Assembly (NCBI RefSeq): GCF_900456775.1
Contig: NZ_UAUL01000001.1
Coordinates: 124,001 to 188,000 of the forward strand
Origin: Sarcina ventriculi
GTDB lineage: Bacteria > Bacillota > Clostridia > Clostridiales > Clostridiaceae
Length of the DNA stretch: 64,000 bases
Direction: 5' to 3'
The notes under the pieces are model-generated. The model was not told the DNA's origin. It ran no database searches and was given only the letters and a program-made list of their open reading frames with translations. A program made the translations under genes and the position numbers. Shown here in pieces: positions 36,901 to 44,902 of the stretch (positions within the stretch are counted from its first letter, which is position 1; each line of letters begins with the position of its first letter).

Positions 36901-38132
36901 AAGAATTTAGCTGCTTTATAGTGAGCTACCGTCTCAATTTCTCCAATATCTATACAAAAAGCTTCTTTCAATAACGCTTCTCCATACCCTGTAACCGCAC
37001 TATTTACTATTTTGGCTTTATCAGGCAAGTTTTTATATATGTCTAACAATATATTTTTTGAAGTATTTACAGGGTTACCTTCATTACCACCATAGTATGA
37101 ATAAAGAATTTCCCCATTTTCATTTATTAATGCTGCTTTGGTTGTAGTTGAACCTGCATCTATCCCTAAATAACAGTTTCCATTTGCTGCTTTTATATCT
37201 AACTTCTTTATATTATTTTTTTCATGCCTTTCCTTAAATTCTCTATATTCCTCTTCATTTTTAAATAAAGCATCTAAAGTATTTGTTTTTTCACTTTGAA
37301 ATTCCCCTATATTATTTAACTTATATATTATATCTTCATAAGTAAAACTAATTTCAGATTCACAACTTAATGCTGCACCTAAAGCCACATAAAGCTCTGA
37401 ATTTTTTGGAAAAATAACATCTTCCTCTTTAAGATTTAAAACTTCTATAAATCTATTTCTAAGCTCTGATAAAAATGTTAAAGGCCCTCCTAAAAATGCA
37501 ACCTTTCCTTTTATAGGTCTTCCACAAGCTAATACGCTTATAGTTTGAACAACTACTGCATGAAATATTGACATTGCAATATCTGCCTTATCTGCACCTT
37601 CATTTATTAAGGGTTGTACATCTGTTTTAGCGAAAACTCCACATCTAGCAGCAATTGGATATATATGTGAATAACCTTTAGCTATTTCATTAAGTTTTGT
37701 AGCATCCATATTTAAAAGTGTTGCCATTTGATCTATGAATGCCCCCGTACCACCTGCACAAGTACCATTCATTCTTTGTTCTACTCCACCTTGTAAATAT
37801 GTTATCTTAGCATCTTCGCCACCAAGCTCTATTACAACATCAGCATCAGGATTATTATCTTTAATAGCTTTAGTACTAGCTATTACTTCTTGAATAAATT
37901 CTATTCCTAAATCATTTGCTAATGTCATACCACCTGAACCAGCTATCGTACATTTTATATTACTATCTTTTATAAAATCCTTAGCATCATTTAAACATTC
38001 TAAAAAAGCATTTCTTATATTAGCCATATGCCTTCTATATGTCTTATAAATTAGCTTATTATCTTCATCTAGAACTACCATTTTTATAGTTGTAGAACCA
38101 ATATCTACTCCTACCCTCACTATTTTATCCAT
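33918..38132 (-). CDS. Giant 2-hydroxyacyl-CoA dehydratase activase-like protein, copy 2
   Basis: A paralogue of 25538-29848, about 1404 residues from the ATG at 38132 (a TTG 15 bases upstream touches the AAGGGG and is less likely). The same order holds: two HgdC-like ATPase domains (GVDIGSTTIKMVVLD and [15 protein letters not shown]), each with paired Cys ([20 protein letters not shown] and [18 protein letters not shown]). A CGLCSNNCQLTIN ... GNRCERP motif follows, then DUF2229-like and HgdB-like domains. One late motif differs: AQTEGQCRFTNY where copy 1 has [12 protein letters not shown], so targets may differ. A LysR gene lies about 90 bases upstream on the same strand. No dehydratase subunit gene is in the window. 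Confidence 0.87.
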   Translation of the reverse strand: MDKIVRVGVDIGSTTIKMVVLDEDNKLIYKTYRRHMANIRNAFLECLNDAKDFIKDSNIKCTIAGSGGMTLANDLGIEFIQEVIASTKAIKDNNPDADVVIELGGEDAKITYLQGGVEQRMNGTCAGGTGAFIDQMATLLNMDATKLNEIAKGYSHIYPIAARCGVFAKTDVQPLINEGADKADIAMSIFHAVVVQTISVLACGRPIKGKVAFLGGPLTFLSELRNRFIEVLNLKEEDVIFPKNSELYVALGAALSCESEISFTYEDIIYKLNNIGEFQSEKTNTLDALFKNEEEYREFKERHEKNNIKKLDIKAANGNCYLGIDAGSTTTKAALINENGEILYSYYGGNEGNPVNTSKNILLDIYKNLPDKAKIVNSAVTGYGEALLKEAFCIDIGEIETVAHYKAAKFFLDDVDFILDIGGQDMKCLKIKDGVIQSITLNEACSAGCGSFLQAFSKSLGYEIEDFANKALFAKEPVDLGSKCTVFMNSKVKQAQREGYSVEDISAGLAYSVVKNTLYKVIKLRNPEDLGKNIVVQGGTFYNEAVLRSFEILSGRNVTRPNISGLMGAYGAALLARERFEDGYKTTLLSNEDVRNITLNTNMTRCGLCSNNCQLTINKFNNNKRFISGNRCERPLGNKEHNKDIPNLYEYKYEKLFSYKPLEKDKAKRGIIGIPRVLNMYENYPFWFTFFDDLGFRVIISDNSSKALYEKGLDSIASESACYPAKLVHGHVENLIEKGIKNIFLPCIIHEIKEIENADNCFNCPVVTSYGEAIKNNMESLKEHDVNFINPFLPFRNKDKLKKRLVSELKMFDLSKGEVSKAVDKAWNELQKCKLDIRKKGEEALKYIEDNNIKGILLGGRPYHIDPEINHGIPKIINSLGMAVFTEDSVSHLGKVQDKLQVVDQWAYHSRLYTSSTFISNRDDIELVQLTSFGCGLDSITTDQVNDILTDKDKIYTNIKIDEGSNLGAARIRLRSLKAAMDERERTNFIRHEKEKEPKKKFVNPGKNRTILIPQFSPIHFELMKGLMGNYGYDIVVLDESKNAINEGLKHLNNDVCYPAIVVIGQILDALKSGKYDVNNVTILLAQTEGQCRFTNYIKLLERGLKDAGFNDIPILSFNMAGAKKEYALEGLNLEFLTKSLAGMIYGDLLTKVLYRVRPYEKIKGSTQKAYDKWMNICKESFKHPIKSQYKHIISGIIKDFEAIPRINIEKPKVGVVGELLVKLNPVANNRIVNMLESEGVEVVSNDLLSIMLSSSYNKIFNYKKLDGKFIDSLKGGFTIKFIERYQKVYLDALKNSKLFYPSEKIGELAKKASSIISLGNQSGEGWRLPGEIIELADWGVNNIICVQPFGCLPAHSNARGTIKALKDKYKNLNIVPIEYDPGSSEVNQINRIKLMLASAFNKI

Positions 38133-38219
38133 GATTTTTAATCCCAACCCCTTTCGGAAATTATCATACGTGTTTTAAGTTTAATAATACTACTTTAATA
38201 TATAAAATTCTACTAAAAT

Positions 38220-39116
38220 TTATCTTTTAAAAGATGTTGCATTTTTGCTAAGCTCTTCTTTAAATGCGGCTACGGCATTTGAATATTTTATCTTTTTAGG
38301 TAATATATAAGAAAAATATCTTTTGTATATATCATCTAATTCTATAATGCTTATACTCTTATCAAATTCCACTTCATGTTTAACAACAAAGTCAGATATT
38401 AATGTTATTCCTAAATCATTTTTAACAGCTTCTTTTACGGCAAAGCTACTTCCTAAAGTTATTATTCCCTTAGGAACTATTTTATTTGCATTTAAAAACA
38501 TATTTAAAGATTCACGAGTTGCAGAACCAACTTCTCTCGTTACCCAATTTAAATTTTGAAGACATGAGTAATCTTTAGTTGCCCTTATATGTTCATATTC
38601 ATTAGGTAGCATTAAAACCAAATTATCCCTTAAAAAATGTTCTTGTTCAAATTCAAAGGATGTTGGATTGCCCTCTATAAGTCCTATATCTACTTTAAAA
38701 TGTTTTACTTTTTCACATATTTTTCTAGTGTTATCTATAATAAGTTCTATTTTAACATCAGGATATTTTTTTACAAAATACCCTAAGAAAGCTGGTAGAA
38801 AATATTCTCCTATAGTATAACTAGCCCCGATTCTAAGATGTCCATTGACAACATTTGAAATATTTTCAACTTCATTTTTTGTATCTTCTAATATCTTTAT
38901 TATTTCCTTTGCTCTTTTATAAAGAACTCTCCCACTTTCTGTTATAACTATGTTTTTTTGCTTTACAGACCTACTTATAAGATCTGTATTAAATTGTTTT
39001 TCTAAATTTTTAATATGCACACTTACACTTGGTTGAGATAAATGTAAAATTTCACCTGCCTTTGTGAAATTTTCATATTCTACTACCGCTATAAAAGTCC
39101 TTAATTCTTCTATCAT
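38220..39116 (-). CDS. LysR-family transcriptional regulator (CysL-like), upstream of activase 2
   Basis: A 298-residue LysR regulator of normal length. The N-terminal winged helix is at 1-60 (YENFTKAGEILHLSQPSVSVHIKNLEK, split as YENFTKAGEILHLS and QPSVSVHIKNLE). The C-terminal periplasmic-binding-like domain is from about 88 (RIGASYTIGEYFLP). The effector is unknown. It is codirectional with, and about 90 bases ahead of, activase copy 2, so it may control it. The ATG follows AGGTAGGA. Confidence 0.88.
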   Translation of the reverse strand: MIEELRTFIAVVEYENFTKAGEILHLSQPSVSVHIKNLEKQFNTDLISRSVKQKNIVITESGRVLYKRAKEIIKILEDTKNEVENISNVVNGHLRIGASYTIGEYFLPAFLGYFVKKYPDVKIELIIDNTRKICEKVKHFKVDIGLIEGNPTSFEFEQEHFLRDNLVLMLPNEYEHIRATKDYSCLQNLNWVTREVGSATRESLNMFLNANKIVPKGIITLGSSFAVKEAVKNDLGITLISDFVVKHEVEFDKSISIIELDDIYKRYFSYILPKKIKYSNAVAAFKEELSKNATSFKR

Positions 39117-39246
39117 ACTATCCTACCTTAATCTTATTTTCTCTTTTGCTTTCTCGCTTATTATTAATCTTTCAAATCATATTATATATCAATAAATGTG
39201 ATAATACTAATTTTATATGTATTTTTATATAACATTAAAGTTAAAT

Positions 39247-40128
39247 TTATTTATTATTTATAGCATATTCTATAAAATTCTTCATATTTTTAGTAAGTAA
39301 TTTATCTTTATGGACAATAAGATAGAGTTTTCTTTTTATAGCACCATTTTTTAGTCTTAATATCTTTATTCTTTCTCCAAAATTAGTATTTTCTATACAC
39401 TTTAAAGAAATACATCCAATTCCCAAACCATTTTTAACCGTCCTTATAATAGCTTCTGAATTTCCAAGTTCCATAAATATATTATGGGTTATGTGATTAT
39501 TAATTAAATAATTATCCACAGTTTCACGCAAACCACTTCCCTTTTCTCTTATTATAAGTTTCTCTTTTCTAATCTCATTGCTATCTATAAAATCTAAATT
39601 GGAAAGCCTGTGTTTATTATTACATATAAAAACAATTTCATCTTCCCACATAATTGTTTTTATAATTTCATCACTTTTCAAATTCCCCTCTATAAATCCA
39701 AAATCAATTTCATTATTTAAAACCAAACTCTCAATACTCTCAGTATTTCCTATTTTTAATGATATATCTATATTTTTATAATCATTGCAATAATTATTCA
39801 TTATCTCTGGAAGTATATAAGTCCCTATAGTAGAACTTGCCCCTAAATAAATTTTTCCCCTCTCACCATCATTGATTTCACTTAAAATTTTATTACTTTC
39901 CTCATATAAATTTAATATTCTTCTTGTATAAATTAAAAATATCTCCCCTTCATGAGTTAAATATAATTTTTTTCCTATCCTATCAAAAAGCTTCGAATTA
40001 ATCTCCTCTTCTAATTCTTTAATAGCTTGGCTTACCGATGGTTGAGTTATATATAATTTTTTACTTGCTTCTGTCATACTTAAATTTTTAGCAGTTTCAT
40101 AAAATATTTCTAGTCTTCTAAAATTCAT
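39247..40128 (-). CDS. LysR-family transcriptional regulator, second of the pair
   Basis: A 293-residue LysR regulator with the helix-turn-helix at 1-60 (LSMTEASKKLYITQPSVSQA) and an effector domain from about 90 (KIYLGASSTIGTYILPEI). Its domain layout matches the LysR gene just downstream (GASxTIGxY in both), so the two are related. Ribosome site weak. Its upstream region is more than 550 bases and carries repeated sequence (40288-40382). Confidence 0.87.
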   Translation of the reverse strand: MNFRRLEIFYETAKNLSMTEASKKLYITQPSVSQAIKELEEEINSKLFDRIGKKLYLTHEGEIFLIYTRRILNLYEESNKILSEINDGERGKIYLGASSTIGTYILPEIMNNYCNDYKNIDISLKIGNTESIESLVLNNEIDFGFIEGNLKSDEIIKTIMWEDEIVFICNNKHRLSNLDFIDSNEIRKEKLIIREKGSGLRETVDNYLINNHITHNIFMELGNSEAIIRTVKNGLGIGCISLKCIENTNFGERIKILRLKNGAIKRKLYLIVHKDKLLTKNMKNFIEYAINNK

Positions 40129-40696
40129 AATTGCACCAAACTCTCAATATTAATTATATAATAAAAATTCTTATATAATATATTTTAAAAATAATATTTT
40201 ATTTATTCAACAAATAATTATGATTTTTTTATTTTACCCATAATAAAAAGAGATAAATTTTAAACAAAAATGTATAAAATCTATCCCTATTTATCTTTTC
40301 CGCTCTTTAATGTAACTAAAACTTTTTTTTATTTAAATAAAAGCTAATTTAACATTTATCCGATCTAGTGTAACTAAAACTAATTTAAACCCCTACAAAA
40401 TAAAAAATATTACATTTTTTTATAATTAATGATTAAATTTCTTTTATTTCTACATATTTATAATACATCTTTTTTAATTATAAGTAAAATAAATATTTTT
40501 TATATATAACATAGTAATTTACCTATGAAAATAAGTTCTATTTACATATTTTTAGCATTTAATAAAAACTTATAACTTTTTATTATAAATCTTATTGTAT
40601 TTGACTACTTTTTAGTACATAATAAATATAAATTAATTATAACCTAGTAATATACTAATAAATATTACTTAGCAATTATAAACTAGGAGGTAAATA
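40129..40696. other. Long divergent regulatory region with a repeated element
   Basis: This 568-base gap separates a LysR gene and the HD-domain gene. It is extremely AT-rich with no convincing reading frame. It contains two similar ~30-base elements listed separately. Promoters of both neighbours must lie here. Confidence 0.45.
40290..40382. repeat. Two imperfect direct repeats ending TGTAACTAAAACT
   Basis: TTATC..TCCG.TCT....TGTAACTAAAACT occurs near 40291-40323 and again near 40356-40381. The 13-base tail TGTAACTAAAACT (40311-40323 and 40369-40381) is identical, 58 bases apart. It is possibly a pair of operator sites in the divergent region. Confidence 0.5.
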
Positions 40697-41266
40697 TTGT
40701 CTGACTTTTCTATTAAGGATGTTTTATACTTAAGTAGCGAATATTGTTCTGAAAAAACTATAAACCACCACATTAGAGTTTGTAAATTTTCTTTGTTGCT
40801 ATTTAATTCACTAAAAGATCCTTATTCTTTAACTGAAGATGAAAAATTAATTCTTATAGGTTCTAGTCTTCTTCATGATATAGGAAAATATATAGATGAC
40901 AAAGACCATCACAAATATTCAAAAAATATAATTTTAGGAGATAAAAGATTTTATTATCTTTTTAAAGATTTGACAATGCCTATATCAATAGTAGCTTGTA
41001 GTCATAGAAAATTTATTTCTAACGATGCAAAAATTTCAAAAGACTTTAGTTATGATTCTTTGCTAAAGATTATATCTATTTTAAGAGTTTGCGATTCTAT
41101 TGATTATTACAAGGATGATTCATTTGAAATTAATGATATATGTATTAATCCATATGAAATAGTTCTAAATGTTAATTTTAGGTGCAATAAAGAGTTCTTA
41201 AAAAATTTTCATATGAAAAAAATATTATTTGAAAATACATTTAGAAAAGTTTTAACTGTTTGTTAA
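40697..41266 (+). CDS. HD-domain phosphohydrolase-like protein
   Basis: A 189-residue protein with a metal-dependent HD fold: HHIRVCKFS (about 24), LLHDIGKYIDD (about 58-68), HHKYSKNII and CSHRKF (about 105). The layout is close to the C-terminal HD domain found with Ppx/GppA exopolyphosphatases, here on its own. Such proteins hydrolyse nucleotides or phosphodiesters; the substrate is unknown. The start is TTG at 40697, supported by AGGAGG at 40685-40690. A terminator follows. Confidence 0.75.
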   Translation: MSDFSIKDVLYLSSEYCSEKTINHHIRVCKFSLLLFNSLKDPYSLTEDEKLILIGSSLLHDIGKYIDDKDHHKYSKNIILGDKRFYYLFKDLTMPISIVACSHRKFISNDAKISKDFSYDSLLKIISILRVCDSIDYYKDDSFEINDICINPYEIVLNVNFRCNKEFLKNFHMKKILFENTFRKVLTVC

Positions 41267-41270
41267 GTAA

Positions 41271-41308
41271 AAAATTAAGGCTGCAAAAAATTTTACAGTC
41301 TTAATTTT
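41271..41308. terminator. Bidirectional terminator between convergent genes
   Basis: AAAATTAAGGCTG and CAGTCTTAATTTT pair with one G-U around a 12-base loop; U-rich ends on both strands. Confidence 0.8.
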
Positions 41309-41318
41309 ACTATCTATC

Positions 41319-41840
41319 TTATAAATCATTTAAAATAGCTTCTAATTTTTTATCTAATTCTAAATCATCCATAAAATCTATCTTTTCATCGTCTTTAGCT
41401 ATATTTTCTGTTACTTCTTCTATAACTTCTTCTTCATTTACATTTTCATTATTTCTATTTAAGAATTCATTTAAGTCAGTATAGCTACTCTTTGCAAATT
41501 CTAAGAACACATCTTCATCAACTTCAGCAAATTGTCTAGTATTTACAACAACTAAATCTCTAATCATAAGTTTTACATCTATTTTACCAACAACCTTGAC
41601 CATATTTACTTTAGTAAATGCATTTAATATTCCTGCACATTCTTTATCATTATATATTATAGCATTATTTGTCTTTGGTAGTGTTTGTCTAGAATCAAGA
41701 GTAGCTACTAAATAAAATTCCCCTTCTTCATCATATAATTCTAATGCAAGGTTATTAGTATTTAAATATCTTTCCATTGCACAAGTTAAATTTAAGCCAT
41801 CCCAAGAAATTTTTTTATTAAATATTTTTACAGTAGCCAT
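41319..41840 (-). CDS. Conserved-looking hypothetical protein with acidic tail
   Basis: A 173-residue soluble protein that I do not recognise. Residues 1-115 look like a compact beta-rich domain; the rest is strongly acidic (EEVIEEVTENIAKDDEKIDF), possibly a flexible tail or partner-binding arm. The start has GAAGG. It is a single gene with a shared terminator. Confidence 0.6.
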   Translation of the reverse strand: MATVKIFNKKISWDGLNLTCAMERYLNTNNLALELYDEEGEFYLVATLDSRQTLPKTNNAIIYNDKECAGILNAFTKVNMVKVVGKIDVKLMIRDLVVVNTRQFAEVDEDVFLEFAKSSYTDLNEFLNRNNENVNEEEVIEEVTENIAKDDEKIDFMDDLELDKKLEAILNDL

Positions 41841-42010
41841 AACTTAAGCCTTCTTTCTTTTTTAAATTTAATACTTATTTATGTATTATAATATTATCAC
41901 ATTTTAAACAATTATATTAATCTTACATATATATTATATATAAAATTTTAACTTAGTAAATAATAAAGAATTTTTTATGCAAAAAAATATATTTTTATAT
42001 AAAAAATAAC

Positions 42011-42057
42011 AGACCACACCAAAATATTATATATTTTATAAACTTTTGGCATAGTCT
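42011..42057 (-). terminator. Terminator after the flavoprotein gene
   Basis: On the minus transcript the arms AGACTATGCCAAAA and TTTTGGTGTGGTCT pair throughout using three G-U pairs, followed by a U run. On the plus strand the same arms mismatch, so it acts only on the minus strand. Confidence 0.8.
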
Positions 42058-42074
42058 ATTATTAAAATTATTAA

Positions 42075-42938
42075 CTAATTACTTTTTTTTAACTTTTCTA
42101 AATAAGAAACTGCACTTAAAGCTGCAACTAATCCTTCACCAGCACCCTTTATATATTGATATGGTTTTCCAACTATATCTCCTGCTGCAAAACACCCTTT
42201 AATATTTGTAGCCATTGTTCTATCAACCTTTATATGACCACCCTCTACTTCAAGACCTGGCATTAATTGATTTGGTGCTATACTATCTTTTAAAAAGAAT
42301 ACTCCATCAACCTTCACTTCTTTATCCTTGAAAATAAGCCTATTAACTAAATTTTCACCTGCAACTTCTATTGGTTTTTCCTTTATTATTTCTATATTAT
42401 CATTTAAATCTTTCTCTCCATTATACATAGGAACAAAATAAACTTTCGATGCAAGTTCACTTACATAATTTGCTTCTTCTGCTGCTTCATGATTATAACC
42501 AACCACAGCCACTATTTTATTTTTATAAAGAGGTGCATCACAAGTTGCACAGTATCCAACTCCTCTTCCTAAAAATTGCTCTTCTCCTTTTATAGGTCTT
42601 GTAAATTCAACTCCAGTAGCAAGAATTACTGTTGATGCTTCGTACATTTTTTCATTAACCATTAGAGCAAAATAATCACCCATAGCATAAATATTATTAA
42701 TTCTCTCTTCTGTTATTGTTATACCCATCTTTTCTATATGCTCAGTAAAATGTTCTTTAAGAGCCTTACCGTCTAAGCCTGGAAGTCCAAGATAATTATT
42801 AATCTTTGGCGCTTTATTTACTTTTCCACTTAACTCCTTTGTTCCAAAAACTATTATATTTTTATTCCTAATTTTTCCATTTATAGCTGCTGAAAGTCCT
42901 GCTGGACCACTTCCAACTATTGCAATATCATATCTCAT
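42075..42938 (-). CDS. Thioredoxin-reductase-like flavoprotein, possibly ferredoxin-dependent (FFTR type)
   Basis: A 287-residue flavoprotein. The FAD site is GSGPAGLSAA (9-18), the redox pair is CATC (about 134-137) and the FAD loop is GCFAAGDIVG (about 248). The NADPH domain lacks the usual GGGDSA, reading VVGYNHEAAEEA. The HRR motif that binds the NADPH phosphate is also missing (VYFVPMYNGEK). Clostridial enzymes lacking both motifs have been described as ferredoxin-linked thioredoxin reductases, so this one may take electrons from ferredoxin. The MarR-type gene lies 95 bases upstream on the same strand with no terminator between them. The start follows AGGAGG. Confidence 0.8.
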   Translation of the reverse strand: MRYDIAIVGSGPAGLSAAINGKIRNKNIIVFGTKELSGKVNKAPKINNYLGLPGLDGKALKEHFTEHIEKMGITITEERINNIYAMGDYFALMVNEKMYEASTVILATGVEFTRPIKGEEQFLGRGVGYCATCDAPLYKNKIVAVVGYNHEAAEEANYVSELASKVYFVPMYNGEKDLNDNIEIIKEKPIEVAGENLVNRLIFKDKEVKVDGVFFLKDSIAPNQLMPGLEVEGGHIKVDRTMATNIKGCFAAGDIVGKPYQYIKGAGEGLVAALSAVSYLEKLKKSN

Positions 42939-43032
42939 TTATTCTTCCTCCTATAACTTTAATTATTAATTTTATTTTGTCATTTTTTATATATAACTAT
43001 TATTAAATTTAATATTTATTTCAAGTTAAACT

Positions 43033-43476
43033 TTATTCGCAATATTTTTCTATTTTCTCTAATTTATTTAGAAAATCATTAAATTCTTTCATATAATGAA
43101 TATACTCTTCATTTGAAAGATTTAAAGAACAAGCTATTTTATCTGGAATGCTTATCGCTTCCCCTTTAAGAGCTTCTCCTAAATCAGTTATAACAATGTT
43201 TATTTTTCTATCATCTGCCTCATCCTTTACTCTTTTTATATAACCACTTTTCTCTAGCTTACTTATTATTGGAGTCAATGTACCTGTCTTCATTCTAAGA
43301 ATACAACTTAAATTTTTAAAGCATATAGATTCATTTTCCCAAATTACAAGCATTACTAAATATTGAGGATAAGTTAAATTTAACTTTTTTAATAATGGAT
43401 TGTAAAATCTTATTATACTTTTTGATGCTGAATAAACTTTAAAACACAATTGACTATCTATTTTTAAAATATCCAT
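43033..43476 (-). CDS. MarR-family regulator of OhrR type
   Basis: A 147-residue MarR regulator. The N-terminal LCFKVYSASKSIIRFYNPLL matches OhrR proteins, including the Cys (C12) used to sense organic hydroperoxides. The winged helix follows (KNLSCILRMKTGTLTPIISK, about 54-73, then DDRKINIVITDLG). Oxidation or ligand binding frees DNA. Two tandem palindromic sites overlap the start of transcription, so it should repress itself and probably the downstream flavoprotein gene. The Cys assignment is by alignment pattern only. Confidence 0.85.
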   Translation of the reverse strand: MDILKIDSQLCFKVYSASKSIIRFYNPLLKKLNLTYPQYLVMLVIWENESICFKNLSCILRMKTGTLTPIISKLEKSGYIKRVKDEADDRKINIVITDLGEALKGEAISIPDKIACSLNLSNEEYIHYMKEFNDFLNKLEKIEKYCE

Positions 43477-43493
43477 TCTTATTACCTTTCTAT

Positions 43494-43521
43494 TAATCTT
43501 ATACGATTAATCTTATACGAT
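43494..43521. promoter_or_regulatory. Tandem operator of the MarR/OhrR-type regulator
   Basis: TAATCTTATACGAT is repeated exactly at 43494-43507 and 43508-43521. Each contains an imperfect dyad (AATCTTATACGATT, 12 of 14 positions symmetric). They lie directly downstream of the -10 box of the regulator's promoter, an obvious place for repression. A third related copy, TTATCTTATACTAA, lies at 43578-43591. Confidence 0.78.
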
Positions 43522-43522
43522 T

Positions 43523-43551
43523 ATTTTACTACTATTATTATATGTAGTCAA
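43523..43551 (-). promoter_or_regulatory. Promoter of the MarR/OhrR-type gene
   Basis: On the minus strand TTGACT (43546-43551), 17 bases, then TAAAAT (43523-43528). The tandem operators begin two bases beyond the -10 box. Confidence 0.72.
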
Positions 43552-43610
43552 TACTAATTTGATACAGGTTATGAAATTTATCTTATACTAAATTTATGAT
43601 TAACAAAATA

Positions 43611-43641
43611 AAAACACACCTTAAAATTTAAGGTGCGTTTT
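43611..43641. terminator. Bidirectional terminator after the DUF1450-like gene
   Basis: AAAACACACCTTAAA and TTTAAGGTGCGTTTT pair with one mismatch around a single base, with a U run on each strand. Confidence 0.82.
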
Positions 43642-43651
43642 TTTATATGTA

Positions 43652-43843
43652 CTACATTCTTTCTTTAACCATTGCAAAAAATTCTTCTTCACTATTTGCT
43701 TGAACTAATTCATCATTTATAAATGCTGTAAACTCATCTCCGCATTGTGCAATGCAGTTATCATCTACATTATTTTCTCCAACTAAAGCTTTTAATTTTT
43801 CCATATCAACTCCTGAACAAGCAGGACATATTCTTATTTCCAT
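43652..43843 (-). CDS. Small DUF1450/thioredoxin-like protein
   Basis: A 63-residue protein with CPAC at residues 5-8 and a second Cys pair (C29, C33) in DNCIAQCGDEF. The C-terminal pattern CxxxCG ... FINDELVQANSEEEF resembles YuzB-type DUF1450 proteins and the thioredoxin-like 2Fe-2S fold. It is probably a small redox or metal protein. It sits just upstream of the MarR/flavoprotein module but behind its own terminator. The start follows GGAGGA. Confidence 0.72.
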   Translation of the reverse strand: MEIRICPACSGVDMEKLKALVGENNVDDNCIAQCGDEFTAFINDELVQANSEEEFFAMVKERM

Positions 43844-43964
43844 TGTTATTCCTCCTAAAACTAATATTTTATGACTATTATAAATTAAAAAATAATTATT
43901 ATCAAGTAATTATTTTTTAATTTAACTATTTACTAGAAAATAATTAAATTTTATTTTACAATTA

Positions 43965-44771
43965 TTATCCTCTCTGTCTTTTATTATACATCTTTCTCCA
44001 AAGATAGAATCCATAAATTGCTCCAACCCCGTATTGTACCCAATTTATCATTCCTGAAAAATCACTAACTATTATAGATGCTGTAATATTACTTGTCTCA
44101 AATAAACTTTGTATAAACAATACAACTCCTATATTACAAATAATCCAAAAATACCATTGTTCTATGTATCTTAAAGAAGTTAAAATCATAGCCATTACTG
44201 TTAAAACTGTTGTTAATGAATCCATAACAGGTGATGCATCTGGTGAGATAGTAACACCAAATACTGCTGATGCTATGTTTGGCAAATTAACTAATAAAAG
44301 ATAATAAAGTCCCCAACAAATAAATAGTGCTATTATAGTTATTATCCATTTTTTAGCTGTAAATTTTTTTATTTGAATTTCTTTATTTTTTGATTTTGCT
44401 AAATTTCTCTTCCAAGCAATAAGCCCTGCAATTTGTATTGGAAGAAGTAATATTATATTTTGAATTACTTGCCCATATAAAGCATTTTCCCATGACACCC
44501 ATCCATATGTAACAGTGTTAGTTAATAAAAAAGCATAAAGTATAATTTCCGCCCTAGCTTGATATATAGATGCTATTACTCCACTTATTGAACAGATAAA
44601 ACCAATTATCCCCAAAAGAGTAAAAACCGAATCCCAACCTTGTCCCATAAGTATTGGGCTAATAAAAGAAAAAATACTTGCTACCCCAAATATAACTAAA
44701 AACCATTTTTGAAATGTTGATAGCGCTGTCCAAAAGTTCGTGCTTTTTACGTTATAGTTATTATTTTCCAT
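43965..44771 (-). CDS. pnuC: Nicotinamide riboside transporter, PnuC family
   Basis: A 268-residue membrane protein with about eight helices, somewhat longer than the usual ~230-250. PnuC features include TYGWVSWENALYGQVIQN, LLLPIQIAGLIAWKRN, and the C-terminal IEQWYFWIICNIG and YLWRKM. It takes up nicotinamide riboside by facilitated diffusion for NAD synthesis. I place the start at the ATG at 44771, behind AAGGAG; an upstream TTG at 44816 has no ribosome site. No NAD riboswitch core is visible upstream. Confidence 0.84.
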   Translation of the reverse strand: MENNNYNVKSTNFWTALSTFQKWFLVIFGVASIFSFISPILMGQGWDSVFTLLGIIGFICSISGVIASIYQARAEIILYAFLLTNTVTYGWVSWENALYGQVIQNIILLLPIQIAGLIAWKRNLAKSKNKEIQIKKFTAKKWIITIIALFICWGLYYLLLVNLPNIASAVFGVTISPDASPVMDSLTTVLTVMAMILTSLRYIEQWYFWIICNIGVVLFIQSLFETSNITASIIVSDFSGMINWVQYGVGAIYGFYLWRKMYNKRQRG

Positions 44772-44902
44772 AATAAACTCCTTATATTTATTAATTCTTT
44801 TTACAAACATGAACAATTATATTATATTTTTATAAAATATTCAATATTGTTATTTATAAATACCACATTTTATTTATTATTTTCTCTCTAATGTTCGTTA
44901 TG

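Noticed and set aside
44500-44900. NAD-sensing riboswitch upstream of pnuC
   Set aside because: No conserved aptamer core is visible in the short upstream region.
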